A DNA stretch of 64,000 nucleotides, taken from assembly GCA_963697345.1 (NCBI GenBank), contig CAVONS010000002.1, positions 88,708-152,707 of the forward strand. Reading direction: 5' to 3'. The stretch is from Prado023 sp963697345 (GTDB taxonomy: Bacteria > Actinomycetota > Actinomycetes > S36-B12 > CAIYMF01). The notes beneath the pieces were generated by a model. The model was not told where the DNA came from. It did no database searches and worked only from the letters and a program-made list of their open reading frames with translations. Positions 1 through 8,244 of the stretch are shown here, one piece after another (positions within the stretch are counted from its first letter, which is position 1; every line of letters starts with the position of its first letter). The translations under genes were made by a program, and so were the position numbers.

Positions 1-851
1 TGGACGTAGTCGGCGCAGACCTTCTGCTCCCACACCATGCGTCCGACGTCGTCCCAGTCGGTCACGAGCATCCCGGTGAAGCCCCACTCGCCCTTGAGCA
101 CGTCGTTGAGCAGCCACCGGTTGGCGGTGATGGGGACGCCGTCCATCGCCTGGTAGCCCAGCATGAACGTCCGGGCGCCGGCACGCGCCACCCGCTCGAA
201 GGGCGGCAGGAACCAGGAGCGCAGCTTGCGTGGGCTGATGTCGGCCTCGCTCGCGTCGCGCCCGCCCTGGGTCTCGGAGTACCCGGCGAAGTGCTTGGCA
301 CAGGCCATGACCCCGGTGGGATCCTGCGGGCCGGACCCCTGGTAGCCGCGGACCATGGCCGCGCCCAGCTCGCCGATGAGGAAGGGGTCCTCACCGAACG
401 TCTCGCCCACGCGGCCCCAGCGCAGGTCCCGGGTGATGCACAGCACCGGGGAGAACGTCCAGTGCAGTCCCGTGGCCGCGATCTCGACCGCGCTGGCCCT
501 GGCCATGCGTTCCACGAGGTCGGTGTCCCAGGAGCACGCCATGGCCAGCTGGGTGGGGAAGATGGTCGCTCCCGGCCAGAAGGAGTGGCCGTGGATGGCG
601 TCGTCGGCCATGAGCAGGGGGATGCCCAGCCTGGTGCGGGCCGCCATGTCGATGGCTGCGACCATGCGCTCCGGGGAGGCATGCAGCAGCGAGCCGACCA
701 CCTTCGTCGAGACCAGGTCTGCCAGGTCGCCCTGGGCGTCGAGCTGCAGCATCTGCCCGACCTTCTCGGGCAGCGTCATGCGCCCGAGAAGGTCCTCCAC
801 ACGCTCGTGAGCAGGAAGCCCGGGGTCCAGGTATCGCACGGACGCGGTCAT
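1..851 (-). CDS. GH3 family beta-glucosidase, C-terminal part beyond window
   Basis: Glycoside hydrolase family 3 enzyme, expected to release glucose or xylose from beta-linked oligosaccharides. The frame is open from an ATG at 851 to the left edge, so only the N-terminal (beta/alpha) barrel, about 283 residues, is seen. Visible signatures are RWGRVGETFGEDP, the KHFAGY substrate-binding loop and LVTDWDD, whose Asp is the expected catalytic nucleophile. A strong Shine-Dalgarno (AGGAGGT) lies 6 bases before the ATG and fixes the start. No signal peptide is visible, so it is probably cytoplasmic. It lies just downstream of a lipoprotein gene and near an MsiK-like sugar ATPase, which fits intracellular hydrolysis of imported oligosaccharides. 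Exact substrate is unknown. Confidence 0.93.
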   Translation of the reverse strand, partial: MTASVRYLDPGLPAHERVEDLLGRMTLPEKVGQMLQLDAQGDLADLVSTKVVGSLLHASPERMVAAIDMAARTRLGIPLLMADDAIHGHSFWPGATIFPTQLAMACSWDTDLVERMARASAVEIAATGLHWTFSPVLCITRDLRWGRVGETFGEDPFLIGELGAAMVRGYQGSGPQDPTGVMACAKHFAGYSETQGGRDASEADISPRKLRSWFLPPFERVARAGARTFMLGYQAMDGVPITANRWLLNDVLKGEWGFTGMLVTDWDDVGRMVWEQKVCADYV

Positions 852-880
852 GGCCCACCTCCTGCAGGGGCGTCAGGTGT

Positions 881-1297
881 CTAGCAGCCCAACTCGGACT
901 CGACCTCACCGACGGCTGCCACATAGGTGTCGATGGCGGCCTTGTAGCTGCTTGCAGCCTCTGCCGGAGCGGCATCGTCCGGGATGGCCGCAACTGCCTG
1001 GTCGAAGGCGTCGTTGGCGGCCTCGATCTCGGTCTTGACCGAGTCCTGCAACTGCGACAGGGGCACCGAGTTCGCCTGGATCGCGCTCTGCACGAGGTCT
1101 CGCTGCTCCTTGAGGGCCTCAGTCGGGGCGCCGCTCTCGATGAGGGTCTCCAACTCCTGGAACTGCGACTGCACGGTGGCCGCGCCCTCGCAGTAGGCGG
1201 CGTTGGTGTCGGTGACACTCTCCGACGACGAGCACGCCGACAGGCAGAGGGCCAGGCCGATGCCGGCGAAGGCGGCAACGGCGCGGGAGGTGATCAT
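881..1297 (-). CDS. Small secreted lipoprotein, function unknown
   Basis: A 138-residue protein with a short N-terminal signal sequence ending in the lipobox LSAC (Cys about residue 21), so it should be lipid-anchored on the outer face of the membrane. The mature part is acidic and mostly helical (many Glu, Gln, Ala, little aromatic), with no domain I recognise. The start is taken at the ATG at 1297 because GGAG lies 11 bases upstream and the signal peptide begins there; an upstream in-frame ATG at 1336 would add an unlikely hydrophilic leader. It sits 29 bases upstream of the GH3 gene on the same strand and may be co-transcribed with it. Function cannot be assigned. Confidence 0.8.
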   Translation of the reverse strand: MITSRAVAAFAGIGLALCLSACSSSESVTDTNAAYCEGAATVQSQFQELETLIESGAPTEALKEQRDLVQSAIQANSVPLSQLQDSVKTEIEAANDAFDQAVAAIPDDAAPAEAASSYKAAIDTYVAAVGEVESELGC

Positions 1298-1363
1298 CAG
1301 CTTCGGACTCCTGTGTCGAACCGGATCGTGTCCCACGTCCGGCAGGCGAATGGGGTGTGGTGG

Positions 1364-2458
1364 CTATTCGGTGGGGAGGCGTTGTCCGGTTTCGGCGTCG
1401 AACATGTGTTGGTGTTGGGCGACGGCTTCCAGGCCGAGGATCTCGCCGCGGCGGGGGTGGGTGCGTCCGTCGGTGCGGACCACGACTTGTTGTTTGCCGC
1501 CGGGGAGTTCGACTTCGGTGTAGACGTAGGCGTCGGCGCCCAGGCCTTCGACGATGAGGACTTCCACGGGCCAGGCGTTCTCGCTGTCGCTGATGCGCAG
1601 GTCCTCGGGGCGGAACCCGAGGATGACCTTGGTGGCCCCGGTCTTGTTCAGGGCGGCGGCGGTCGCGGGGGGCAGGGGCACGGACTTGGTGCCCAGGCGC
1701 ACGTTGCCATCGGAGACGGTGGCTTCGATGATGTTCATCGCGGGGGAGCCGATGAACCCGGCGACGAACACGTTGTCGGGGGTGTCGTAGAGCTCCTGGG
1801 GGGTGCCGACCTGCATGAGGAACCCGTCCTTGAGCACGACGATCCGGTCGCCCATGGTCATGGCTTCGGTCTGGTCGTGGGTGACATAGACGGTGGTCAC
1901 CCCGAGGTCGCGCTGCAGCTTGGCGATCTGGGTGCGGGTCTGCACGCGCAGCTTGGCGTCCAGGTTCGACAGTGGCTCGTCCATGAGGAACACCTGGGGC
2001 TTGCGCACGATCGCCCGGCCCATGGCCACGCGTTGGCGCTGCCCACCGGACATCGCCTTGGGCTTGCGGTCCAGGTAGGGCTCGAGGTCCAGGATCTTCG
2101 CGGCCTCCTGGACACGTTCCTCGATCTCGGGCTTGGGCATCCCCGCGATCGACAGCGCGAAGCCCATGTTCTCCCGCACCGTCATATGCGGGTACAGGGC
2201 GTAGGACTGGAACACCATCGCGATGTCGCGGTCCTTCGGGGCCAGGTCGGTGACATCCCGGTCACCGATGAAGATCCGGCCCTCGTTGACCTCCTCCAGA
2301 CCCGCGAGCATCCGCAGACACGTCGACTTCCCACACCCCGACGGCCCGACGAGGACCAGGAACTCCTCATCAGCAACCTCAAGATCCAACTTGTTCAACG
2401 CCGGCTTGGTCGTCCCCGGATAGATCCGAGTCGCTCCCTTGAACGTCACAGTGGCCAT
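1364..2458 (-). CDS. msiK: Sugar ABC transporter ATP-binding protein (MsiK/UgpC/MalK type)
   Basis: Nucleotide-binding subunit of a carbohydrate ABC importer, 364 residues, the usual length of the CUT1/MalK group. Walker A GPSGCGKST lies near residue 38, the Q-loop in VFQSYALYPHMTV, the ABC signature in MSGGQRQRVAMGRA, Walker B in VFLMDEPLSNLDA, and the switch His in YVTHDQTEAM. The C-terminal 120 residues form the TOBE/regulatory region (LGFRPEDLRISD). No permease or binding-protein gene is adjacent. In Actinobacteria one such ATPase (MsiK) commonly energises several sugar importers, and the isolated position with its own promoter fits that. A perfect 12-bp palindrome about 110 bases upstream suggests LacI-family control. 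The symbol is given for the family; orthology was not tested. Confidence 0.9.
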   Translation of the reverse strand: MATVTFKGATRIYPGTTKPALNKLDLEVADEEFLVLVGPSGCGKSTCLRMLAGLEEVNEGRIFIGDRDVTDLAPKDRDIAMVFQSYALYPHMTVRENMGFALSIAGMPKPEIEERVQEAAKILDLEPYLDRKPKAMSGGQRQRVAMGRAIVRKPQVFLMDEPLSNLDAKLRVQTRTQIAKLQRDLGVTTVYVTHDQTEAMTMGDRIVVLKDGFLMQVGTPQELYDTPDNVFVAGFIGSPAMNIIEATVSDGNVRLGTKSVPLPPATAAALNKTGATKVILGFRPEDLRISDSENAWPVEVLIVEGLGADAYVYTEVELPGGKQQVVVRTDGRTHPRRGEILGLEAVAQHQHMFDAETGQRLPTE

Positions 2459-2568
2459 CAGAAATCAACATCCCTTCACCGACAGGTACGTGCCGGACGA
2501 TCCGAGTGGAAGGCACAACGAACCACGCTAGCGGCCCGCGCGACTGGACTGGGCGGCGGGGAACCTGA

Positions 2569-2580
2569 GAGAGCGCTCTC
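2569..2580. promoter_or_regulatory. Candidate LacI/CebR-type operator
   Basis: A perfect 12-bp palindrome, GAGAGCGCTCTC, in the 206-bp gap upstream of the sugar ATPase gene. The AGCGCT core is typical of LacI-family operators such as the CebR box of streptomycetes. The centre lies about 115 bases before the start codon, compatible with a promoter-overlapping operator if the leader is long. Binding is inferred, and no LacI gene is in the window. Confidence 0.5.
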
Positions 2581-2664
2581 CGTCGCCAGCACCAGCATGT
2601 CGGTGCGACGAGGCGATGTCAACCCCCTGGCGCGGGTCACGGTGATCGGGTCGGAGCCCGGTGG

Positions 2665-3216
2665 CTATGCGTGCAGCAGGGATACGGCCGCCTGGGTGCT
2701 GAGCACGGTGGCGAACTCCTCGTGCAGGCTGGCCGCCGTCGCCCGTGCGAGGTCATCGGCGCTCACGGTGACGCCGTCCGGGCCGGGACGGTCGAACGTG
2801 TGGGTGGCATCCAGGACGAAGAACGTCTCGTATCCCAGGTTCCCGGCCAGGCGTGCCGTGGTCTCGCAGCAGTGGTTCGTGGTGATCCCACAGATGGTGA
2901 CCGTGTCGATGTTCTGCGCGCGCAGCCAGCCATCCAGGTCCGGTGTGCCGTGGAAGGCACTGTTCACCGACTTCGTGACGAGCAGGTCGTGGGCCCCGTC
3001 GATGCCCGGTTGCAGGATGTTGCCCGGTGCACCCGGCGCCAGGGTCGAGCCCGCCTCCTGGGAGTCGTGGCGGACCAGCACGACCGGTTGTCCCGACGCC
3101 CGCCAGGCCGCCAGCAGGGCTCGGATGTTGTCCTCCGCGCCGGGGTTGTTCCGCGGCCCCCAGCTGCGGTCGGTGAAACCCTGCTGCACGTCCACGACGA
3201 TCAAGGCATTCGGCAT
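2665..3216 (-). CDS. Isochorismatase-fold cysteine hydrolase
   Basis: A 183-residue enzyme of the isochorismatase/nicotinamidase-like cysteine hydrolase superfamily. The first beta-strand carries LIVVDVQQGF with the catalytic Asp, a Lys follows in LVTKSVNSAF, and the nucleophile Cys is in GITTNHCCETTAR. The His next to the Cys pair and FVLDATHTFD are also characteristic. It hydrolyses some amide or ester, but the sequence does not reveal which. It precedes the ThDP enzyme gene by 61 bases in the opposite order of a divergent pair with a BASS transporter, so it may belong to one small catabolic locus. Length is normal for the family and the protein looks intact. Confidence 0.88.
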   Translation of the reverse strand: MPNALIVVDVQQGFTDRSWGPRNNPGAEDNIRALLAAWRASGQPVVLVRHDSQEAGSTLAPGAPGNILQPGIDGAHDLLVTKSVNSAFHGTPDLDGWLRAQNIDTVTICGITTNHCCETTARLAGNLGYETFFVLDATHTFDRPGPDGVTVSADDLARATAASLHEEFATVLSTQAAVSLLHA

Positions 3217-3277
3217 GGGCGAAGCCTCTCAGGGATCGGCACCCGCCGCCGACGAACGCCCTGTCCGTGCGGCTGGG

Positions 3278-5053
3278 TCAACCAGCCGGCTCGGCGTGCA
3301 TCTCCTTGAAGGCCATCAGGATCGGGGCGAACTTGTGGGCCACCTGGTCGACGTCGGCGTGGACCACCACTGGGTGCCCGGCGAGGACGAGGTCGCGGGC
3401 CGTGGTCAGCGTGGCCTCGAGGTCGTCGGAGGCCGTGACACGCAAGCCCCTGCCGCCCATGGACTCGGACATCAGGTCGTAGCGGATCTCACTGAAGTCC
3501 GTGTTGATGAGCTGCTCGGGCTCGATGCCGCCCTTGGAGAACAGTGCGTTGGAGTCGATGGACATCTCCTGGGTCGTCTTGACCATGCCCCACGCCCGGT
3601 CCACAGCAACGACGACCAGGATCGGGAGGCCGGCCCGCACGGCCGTCTCGATCTCCTGGGGATGCATGCCGAACGCGCCGTCACCGGTGAGCACGCAGAC
3701 GAAGCGATCCGGGGCCGCGACCTTGGCACCCAGCGCCTGCGGGACCCCGGCCCCGAGCATGCCGAACTTGTCGAACGTGCTCAGCATCGAGTGGGGTTGG
3801 CGCACCTCGTGGTAGAGGTTGGCCCAGACGGAGGTGGTGCCCCCGTCCACGACGAAGACGGTGTCCTCGGGCAGCACCCGCTGCATGGTCGCCGGCAGCT
3901 GCGCTGTGTGCAGCGGGTTGCTGGGCGTGGCCAGGGCTGCGGCGAAGCCGCCCTGCACCGCGGCCTTCGTCGCCGCATACCCGGCGATCCGTTCCTGGCG
4001 GGCCGGCCGGCGGGCGCGCAGCGCATCGGCGAGGTCGTTGTCGGAGAGACGTTCGGCGAGGCGGGCCAGGAAGACCTTGGCGTCGGCCAGCACGGCGATG
4101 TCCACCGGCTTGTTGAGCCCGAGGAGCTCCTCGTCGTTGTCGACCTGGACGAGCTTCTGGACGTTGCCCCTGCGCCAGTGCGGAGCCTTGGCCCACCAGT
4201 CGGTCTCGCCCATGCGGCTTCCGATCGCCAGCACCACGTCGGCGTCGTTGCGTGCCTGGTCCACCAGCTGCGTCTGGATCATCGGCAGGGACTGGTCGAG
4301 TCGTTCATCGACGGTGTCCCGGCCACCCCAGCTCGTGGTGATCGGGGCGTCGAGCAGCGCCGCGATGACCGCGAGCTCCTCGGTGGCCATGGCGTGCAGG
4401 ACTCCGCTGCCCGCGTGGATCAGTGGTGCTTCGGCCTCGGCCAGGAGCCGGGCGGCCTGGTCCACGAGAGCCGCCGAGGGCTCCAGGGGCGCGGTGCGCC
4501 GGTAGCGGGCTGGCGCGACGTCGGGCTGGGCCGGGTCGTCGAACTCCGAGTTCATGATGTCCTCGGGCACCGTGAGGTGGACCACTCCGGGTCGGCCACG
4601 CCAGCTGATCCGCATGGCGCGGTGCATCAGCTCGGGGATGCGGTCGAATGCCGGGACGGCGCCGCTCCACTTGGACATCGGCTTGATGACGCCCGGCTGG
4701 TCGAAGTACTGGTACGTGCCCCCGCGGTCCGGGCCCACGATCTGGTGCCTGCGCCAGCTGGTGATCAGCAGGACGCGGTTGCCCTCGCCGTTCTCCACCG
4801 CGACCCCGGGCAGGGCGTTGGCCACGCCAGGTCCGCTGCTGGCCATCGCGACCCCGAGCTTGCCGGTCATGCGTGCGTAGGCCCCGGCCATGTGCAGGGC
4901 CGAGGTCTCGTGCCTCGGTGAGATGAGCCGGATCCCGTGATCGGCCAGGTGGCCGTAGAAGCCGAAGTAGGTGCCGTCGATGATCCCGAACACCACGTCG
5001 ACGCCCTCGTCGGCCAGCATGCGTGCGATGCGTTCTCCACCGGTGATAGTCAT
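3278..5053 (-). CDS. ThDP-dependent enzyme, acetolactate synthase superfamily
   Basis: About 591 residues with the three-domain layout of ThDP enzymes (PYR, central, PP domains). The catalytic Glu is in SPRHETSALHMAGAYAR, followed by ASSGPGVANALPGV. The C-terminal cofactor motif begins GDGAFGMHPQE. The usual ThDP-metal ligand Asn before DxAWGM is Val here (VAVDRAWGM), which is unusual. The start is placed at ATG 5053 because the family begins near MTITGGERIARML; an earlier in-frame start at 5089 would add 12 residues. It is divergent from a BASS-family transporter across 104 bp, suggesting joint handling of an organic acid. The reaction (decarboxylase, carboligase or thiolyase) cannot be told from sequence. 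Confidence 0.85.
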   Translation of the reverse strand: MTITGGERIARMLADEGVDVVFGIIDGTYFGFYGHLADHGIRLISPRHETSALHMAGAYARMTGKLGVAMASSGPGVANALPGVAVENGEGNRVLLITSWRRHQIVGPDRGGTYQYFDQPGVIKPMSKWSGAVPAFDRIPELMHRAMRISWRGRPGVVHLTVPEDIMNSEFDDPAQPDVAPARYRRTAPLEPSAALVDQAARLLAEAEAPLIHAGSGVLHAMATEELAVIAALLDAPITTSWGGRDTVDERLDQSLPMIQTQLVDQARNDADVVLAIGSRMGETDWWAKAPHWRRGNVQKLVQVDNDEELLGLNKPVDIAVLADAKVFLARLAERLSDNDLADALRARRPARQERIAGYAATKAAVQGGFAAALATPSNPLHTAQLPATMQRVLPEDTVFVVDGGTTSVWANLYHEVRQPHSMLSTFDKFGMLGAGVPQALGAKVAAPDRFVCVLTGDGAFGMHPQEIETAVRAGLPILVVVAVDRAWGMVKTTQEMSIDSNALFSKGGIEPEQLINTDFSEIRYDLMSESMGGRGLRVTASDDLEATLTTARDLVLAGHPVVVHADVDQVAHKFAPILMAFKEMHAEPAG

Positions 5054-5082
5054 GGATCCATGCAACCACGGGGTGTGTCTCG

Positions 5083-5110
5083 GTAGCATCCGAGCGAGCG
5101 CTCCTGCTAC
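5083..5110. promoter_or_regulatory. Inverted repeat in divergent promoter gap
   Basis: The gap between the ThDP gene and the transporter gene holds GTAGCA and its exact complement TGCTAC, 16 bases apart, enclosing the 8-bp palindrome GAGCGCTC. The nested symmetry makes it a candidate operator for a regulator controlling both divergent genes. This is inferred from symmetry and place only. Confidence 0.35.
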
Positions 5111-5157
5111 GAGCGGGTGCCGAGGCGGGGGACCCCGCGGTCTGGAAGGACCACCCG

Positions 5158-6090
5158 ATGGACGTGGATACCGCAGTCCTGAACTTCAACGAGACGACCC
5201 TGACCATCCTCAACGTGCTCATCGGGTTGATCATGTTCGGGGTCGCCCTGGACATCAGGGTCGAGGACTTCAAGCGGATCGGGCGGGACCCGCGCGGCCC
5301 CGTCATCGGGCTGGTCGCCCAGTTCCTGCTCTTCCCGGCGATCACGTTCGTGATCGTGGGGTTGATCAACCCGGTGCCATCGGTGGCACTGGGCATGATC
5401 CTGGTGGCCGCGTGCCCCGGCGGGAACTTCTCGAACTTCCTGACGGTGTATGCCCGCGGCAACGGGGCGCTGAGCGTGAGCATGACCGCGGTCTCCACGT
5501 TGTTGGCGGTCGTGATGACCCCGTTCAACCTCCAGTTCTGGGGCTCGCGCACCGAGGGCACCGAGGCGATCCTCAGGGAGGTCTCGCTCTCCCCCTTCGA
5601 CCTCATGCTCACGATCCTGCTCATCCTCGGGCTTCCGTTGGCCCTCGGGATGCTCACCCGGTCGCGCAAGCCCGAGCTGGCCGACAAGCTCCGCCGACCC
5701 ATGCGCTACTTCTCGCTGATGGCCTTCTTCTCGTTCATCTTCTTCGCCCTGATCGGCAACTGGTCGTTCTTCCTCGAGTTCATCGGTGTGTTCGCCGCCG
5801 TCGTCGCACTGCAGAACGCGGTGGCGCTCTCGTTGGGGTACTTCTCGGCCACCGCGGCCCGGCTACCGGAGTACGACCGGCGCGCGATCACCATGGAGGT
5901 CGGCATCCAGAACTCCGCGCTGGGCCTGGTGATCGTCTTCAACTTCTTCGACGGTCTGGGCGGGATGGCGGTCATCGCAGCCTGGTGGGGTGTCTGGCAC
6001 CTGATCTCCGGGCTGACCCTGGGTACGTACTGGTCGCGGCGGCCGGTCGCGGTGCCTGAGCTGGTTGAGTCGGCGGCTGGCGGCCAGTGA
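5158..6090 (+). CDS. BASS family sodium-dependent organic anion transporter
   Basis: A 310-residue integral membrane protein of the bile acid:sodium symporter family (PF01758). Nine to ten hydrophobic segments are visible. The broken-helix signatures appear as ACPGGNFSNFLTVYARGN in the first half and EVGIQNSALGLVIVF in the second, matching the two inverted repeats that form the sodium sites. Bacterial members carry pantoate, 2-keto acids, glucosinolate-like acids or other organic anions, so the substrate is open. Its stop overlaps the GTG start of the following SDR by 4 bp (GTGA), indicating translational coupling, and it is divergent from the ThDP enzyme gene. Confidence 0.9.
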   Translation: MDVDTAVLNFNETTLTILNVLIGLIMFGVALDIRVEDFKRIGRDPRGPVIGLVAQFLLFPAITFVIVGLINPVPSVALGMILVAACPGGNFSNFLTVYARGNGALSVSMTAVSTLLAVVMTPFNLQFWGSRTEGTEAILREVSLSPFDLMLTILLILGLPLALGMLTRSRKPELADKLRRPMRYFSLMAFFSFIFFALIGNWSFFLEFIGVFAAVVALQNAVALSLGYFSATAARLPEYDRRAITMEVGIQNSALGLVIVFNFFDGLGGMAVIAAWWGVWHLISGLTLGTYWSRRPVAVPELVESAAGGQ

Positions 6091-6866
6091 TCGGCCGGAA
6101 GCCCGACGTGGGTGTCCTGCGGGGCGCCCGGGTGCTGGTCACCGGCGCCGCTGGCGGGATCGGCCAGGAGACCTGCGCCGCGCTGCGGGCGGCTGGGGCT
6201 CACGTGATCGCCGCGGATCTCGACGTCTCGGCGCTCGGGGCGGATGCCCAGGAGCGCGTCGCGCTGGATGTGACCGACGACGCGGCCGTGGCACAGGTGG
6301 TCGCTGGGCTGGGTCCCCTCGATGGGCTTGTCCTCAGCCATGGCGTGACATCCCTGGGTCCGGCCACCGAGACGCCCATGAGCGCGGTCGATCGTGTGCT
6401 GTCGGTCAACCTGCGGGGTGCGATCTCGGTCACCCAGGCAGCTCTGCCCGGGCTCATCGAACGCCGTGGTCGGATCGCGGTGCTCAGCTCGGTCTCCGGA
6501 TTCGCCCCGTTGGTCAACCGCACGGCGTACTCCGCCTCCAAGCATGGGATCCATGGCTACTTCGAGAGCCTGCGCGCGGAGGTGTCCGACGCCGGGGTGT
6601 CGGTGACCATCGTGGCGCCCTCGTTCGTGGCCACCGGGATCGAGGAGCGCGCGGCCTACCGTGCGGGCGGTGGCGGCGGTGCGTGGTCCACGACCGGTGA
6701 GGTCCTGACCCCGGCCGAGGTCGCCGGCGCCATCATCGCCGGCCTGGCGGATCGGCGATCCCTCGTCCTGCCCTCGCGCACGGCCTGGCAGGCCTACGTG
6801 GTGTCCCGGGTCGCCCCGCCGGTGTACGCGCGCATCATGCGCAAGCGTGTGCTGAGCCAGGAGTAG
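6087..6866 (+). CDS. Short-chain dehydrogenase/reductase
   Basis: Classical SDR of 259 residues. The Rossmann motif is VTGAAGGIG near residue 18, the acidic residue of AADLDVS suggests NAD(H) preference, the NAG-type motif is replaced by LSHGVT, and the catalytic Ser and YSASK tetrad are present (VLSSVSGFAP, TAYSASKHGIHGY). It begins with GTG inside the stop codon of the upstream BASS gene, so the two are an operon. The C-terminal tail (VVSRVAPPVYARIMRK) resembles SDRs annotated with membrane-proximal helices. Substrate is unknown; the linkage suggests oxidation or reduction of the imported compound or its product. Confidence 0.88.
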   Translation: MIGRKPDVGVLRGARVLVTGAAGGIGQETCAALRAAGAHVIAADLDVSALGADAQERVALDVTDDAAVAQVVAGLGPLDGLVLSHGVTSLGPATETPMSAVDRVLSVNLRGAISVTQAALPGLIERRGRIAVLSSVSGFAPLVNRTAYSASKHGIHGYFESLRAEVSDAGVSVTIVAPSFVATGIEERAAYRAGGGGGAWSTTGEVLTPAEVAGAIIAGLADRRSLVLPSRTAWQAYVVSRVAPPVYARIMRKRVLSQE

Positions 6867-6887
6867 GGGTCGCGTCCAGGGCAGCTG

Positions 6888-7787
6888 CTACGCGGCCGGT
6901 GTGCCCTGGTGCCGGCTGACCATTCCGGCGGCCAGCTCAGCCTCGTCGAAGGCACCGGAGTCCAGGCGGCCGGCGACGGTGCGCGTGACCATGAGGTCGA
7001 TCAGCGAGGGCAGGTGCCGCGCGAGCAGGAACTCCAGTGTCCCGCGCGGGCTCGTGGCGACGTCGCGATGTGCGGTCCTGGCCAGGGCCGCGGTGACGAC
7101 GGCCTGCACCACGCCCTCGAGTGACTCGAAGTGTGAGACCCCCTCCAGCGACAGCCCAGCCGCTTTCGTCGAGTCGTGGATCGGGCTGCGGACCATCGAC
7201 GGGTAGACGCTGGTGACGCCCACCTGCGGGGCCAGCTCAAGTCGCAGCGAATCGGCGTAGGCAACCACCGCGCGCTTGCTGACACCGTAGGCGGCAGCGA
7301 TCGGCAGCGGGAAGACCGAGGCCCGCGAGGCGACGATGACGATGCGACCGTGGGAGGCCACGAGGGCATCCTTGGCCGCAGCAGTCACGCGCCATGTGCC
7401 CAGCAGGTTGATCTCCAGCTGGCGATACACCTCAGTGCCCGGTGGCAGCTCGGCCGGGGCGGGACCGCCGATCCCCGCGTTGTTGATGAGGATGTCCAGG
7501 CCGCCGAGCAGCTCGATGGCTCGGGCCACACCGGCCTGCGTGCTGGCGTCGTCGGTGATGTCGCAGGCGACCACGTCGATCGCATCATCGGGCCGGGGGG
7601 CGAGGTCGAGTCCGACCACCGTGGCGCCGCGCGCAGTCAGATCAGCAGCGATGGCGCGGCCGAAGGTCCCGCTGGCGCCGGTGACGAGGACACGCTTGCC
7701 GGTGGCGTCGGCATCAGGCCCCGACACGACGCCGGGGATGAGATCGCGCAGGACGGGGGGCAGGGTGACGGGCAGGCGCAGGACCAT
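6888..7787 (-). CDS. Short-chain dehydrogenase/reductase
   Basis: A 299-residue SDR with an N-terminal extension of about 30 residues before the Rossmann motif VTGASGTFG. INNAGIGG, IVIVASRASVFPL and the YGVSK catalytic motif are all present. GLDLAPRPD places an Asp at the cofactor-discriminating position, favouring NAD. AAGGAG lies 7 bases before the ATG. It is convergent with the preceding SDR (21 bases apart) and directly downstream of a flavin monooxygenase remnant on the same strand. SDR and FMO/Baeyer-Villiger pairs are common in ketone and steroid-type degradation, so this may be the surviving partner of a degraded pathway. Confidence 0.87.
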   Translation of the reverse strand: MVLRLPVTLPPVLRDLIPGVVSGPDADATGKRVLVTGASGTFGRAIAADLTARGATVVGLDLAPRPDDAIDVVACDITDDASTQAGVARAIELLGGLDILINNAGIGGPAPAELPPGTEVYRQLEINLLGTWRVTAAAKDALVASHGRIVIVASRASVFPLPIAAAYGVSKRAVVAYADSLRLELAPQVGVTSVYPSMVRSPIHDSTKAAGLSLEGVSHFESLEGVVQAVVTAALARTAHRDVATSPRGTLEFLLARHLPSLIDLMVTRTVAGRLDSGAFDEAELAAGMVSRHQGTPAA

Positions 7788-7811
7788 GGTGAACTCCTTC
7801 TTCGCTGCAGG

Positions 7812-8095
7812 CTAGACGCTCACCGAGTCGGGAGTCAGGCCGAGCACGCGTCCGGTGAAGGTCCGGGCGCCGCGGCAGCGTGGCGTGGGCCTCGACCACG
7901 GGCAGTGCGGCACCGGTGGACTGCATGAGGCCGGTGAACGTCAGGCTGTCGTCCTCGAGGTGGACCACGCGCTTGTACAGCGCCATCATCTCGGCGGCCT
8001 CGCCCCGCGGCGATGAGTTCCTTGATGGCCGTGATCCCGGCGGCGCCGGCGCCGAGGACAGCAACGTGGCTGCTCGACGTGGACGGTTCAGCCCG
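7812..8095 (-). pseudogene. Flavin-containing monooxygenase remnant, internally deleted
   Basis: The minus strand reads an FMO N-terminus, HVAVLGAGAAGITAIKELI (FAD GxGxxG motif, about 8002-8065), then within a few bases switches frame to the conserved FMO C-terminal stretch LYKRVVHLEDDSLTF followed by TGLMQSTGAALPVVEA. A further frame change leads to GRVLGLTPDSVSV and a stop at 7812. About 350 residues between the two parts are missing. No convincing start codon exists upstream. The gene is therefore a decayed FMO or Baeyer-Villiger monooxygenase that once lay upstream of the neighbouring SDR. Boundaries are approximate. Confidence 0.7.
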
Positions 8096-8244
8096 GGCGG
8101 GTCTGCCCCGCGAGGTACGTCGTCGCCCGTGGGGCAGTGCGTCCCGCAGCCCCGGCCGCTTGAGACCCGGTCACCAACCGACCTGACCTCCGCCGGAACC
8201 CCTACGCTGACAGGAACTCAGGAAGGTCGAGGACCGGAGGAGCC

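Noticed and set aside
1313..4921. A 1202-codon open frame on the plus strand
   Set aside because: It is the complementary shadow of the ABC ATPase, hydrolase and ThDP genes, which have clear family motifs; the plus reading is His/Asp/Gly-rich with no domain.
4305..5702. Long minus-strand frame over the BASS gene
   Set aside because: Antisense to a well-supported transporter and the 5' part of the ThDP gene; composition is Arg/Ala-rich without motifs.
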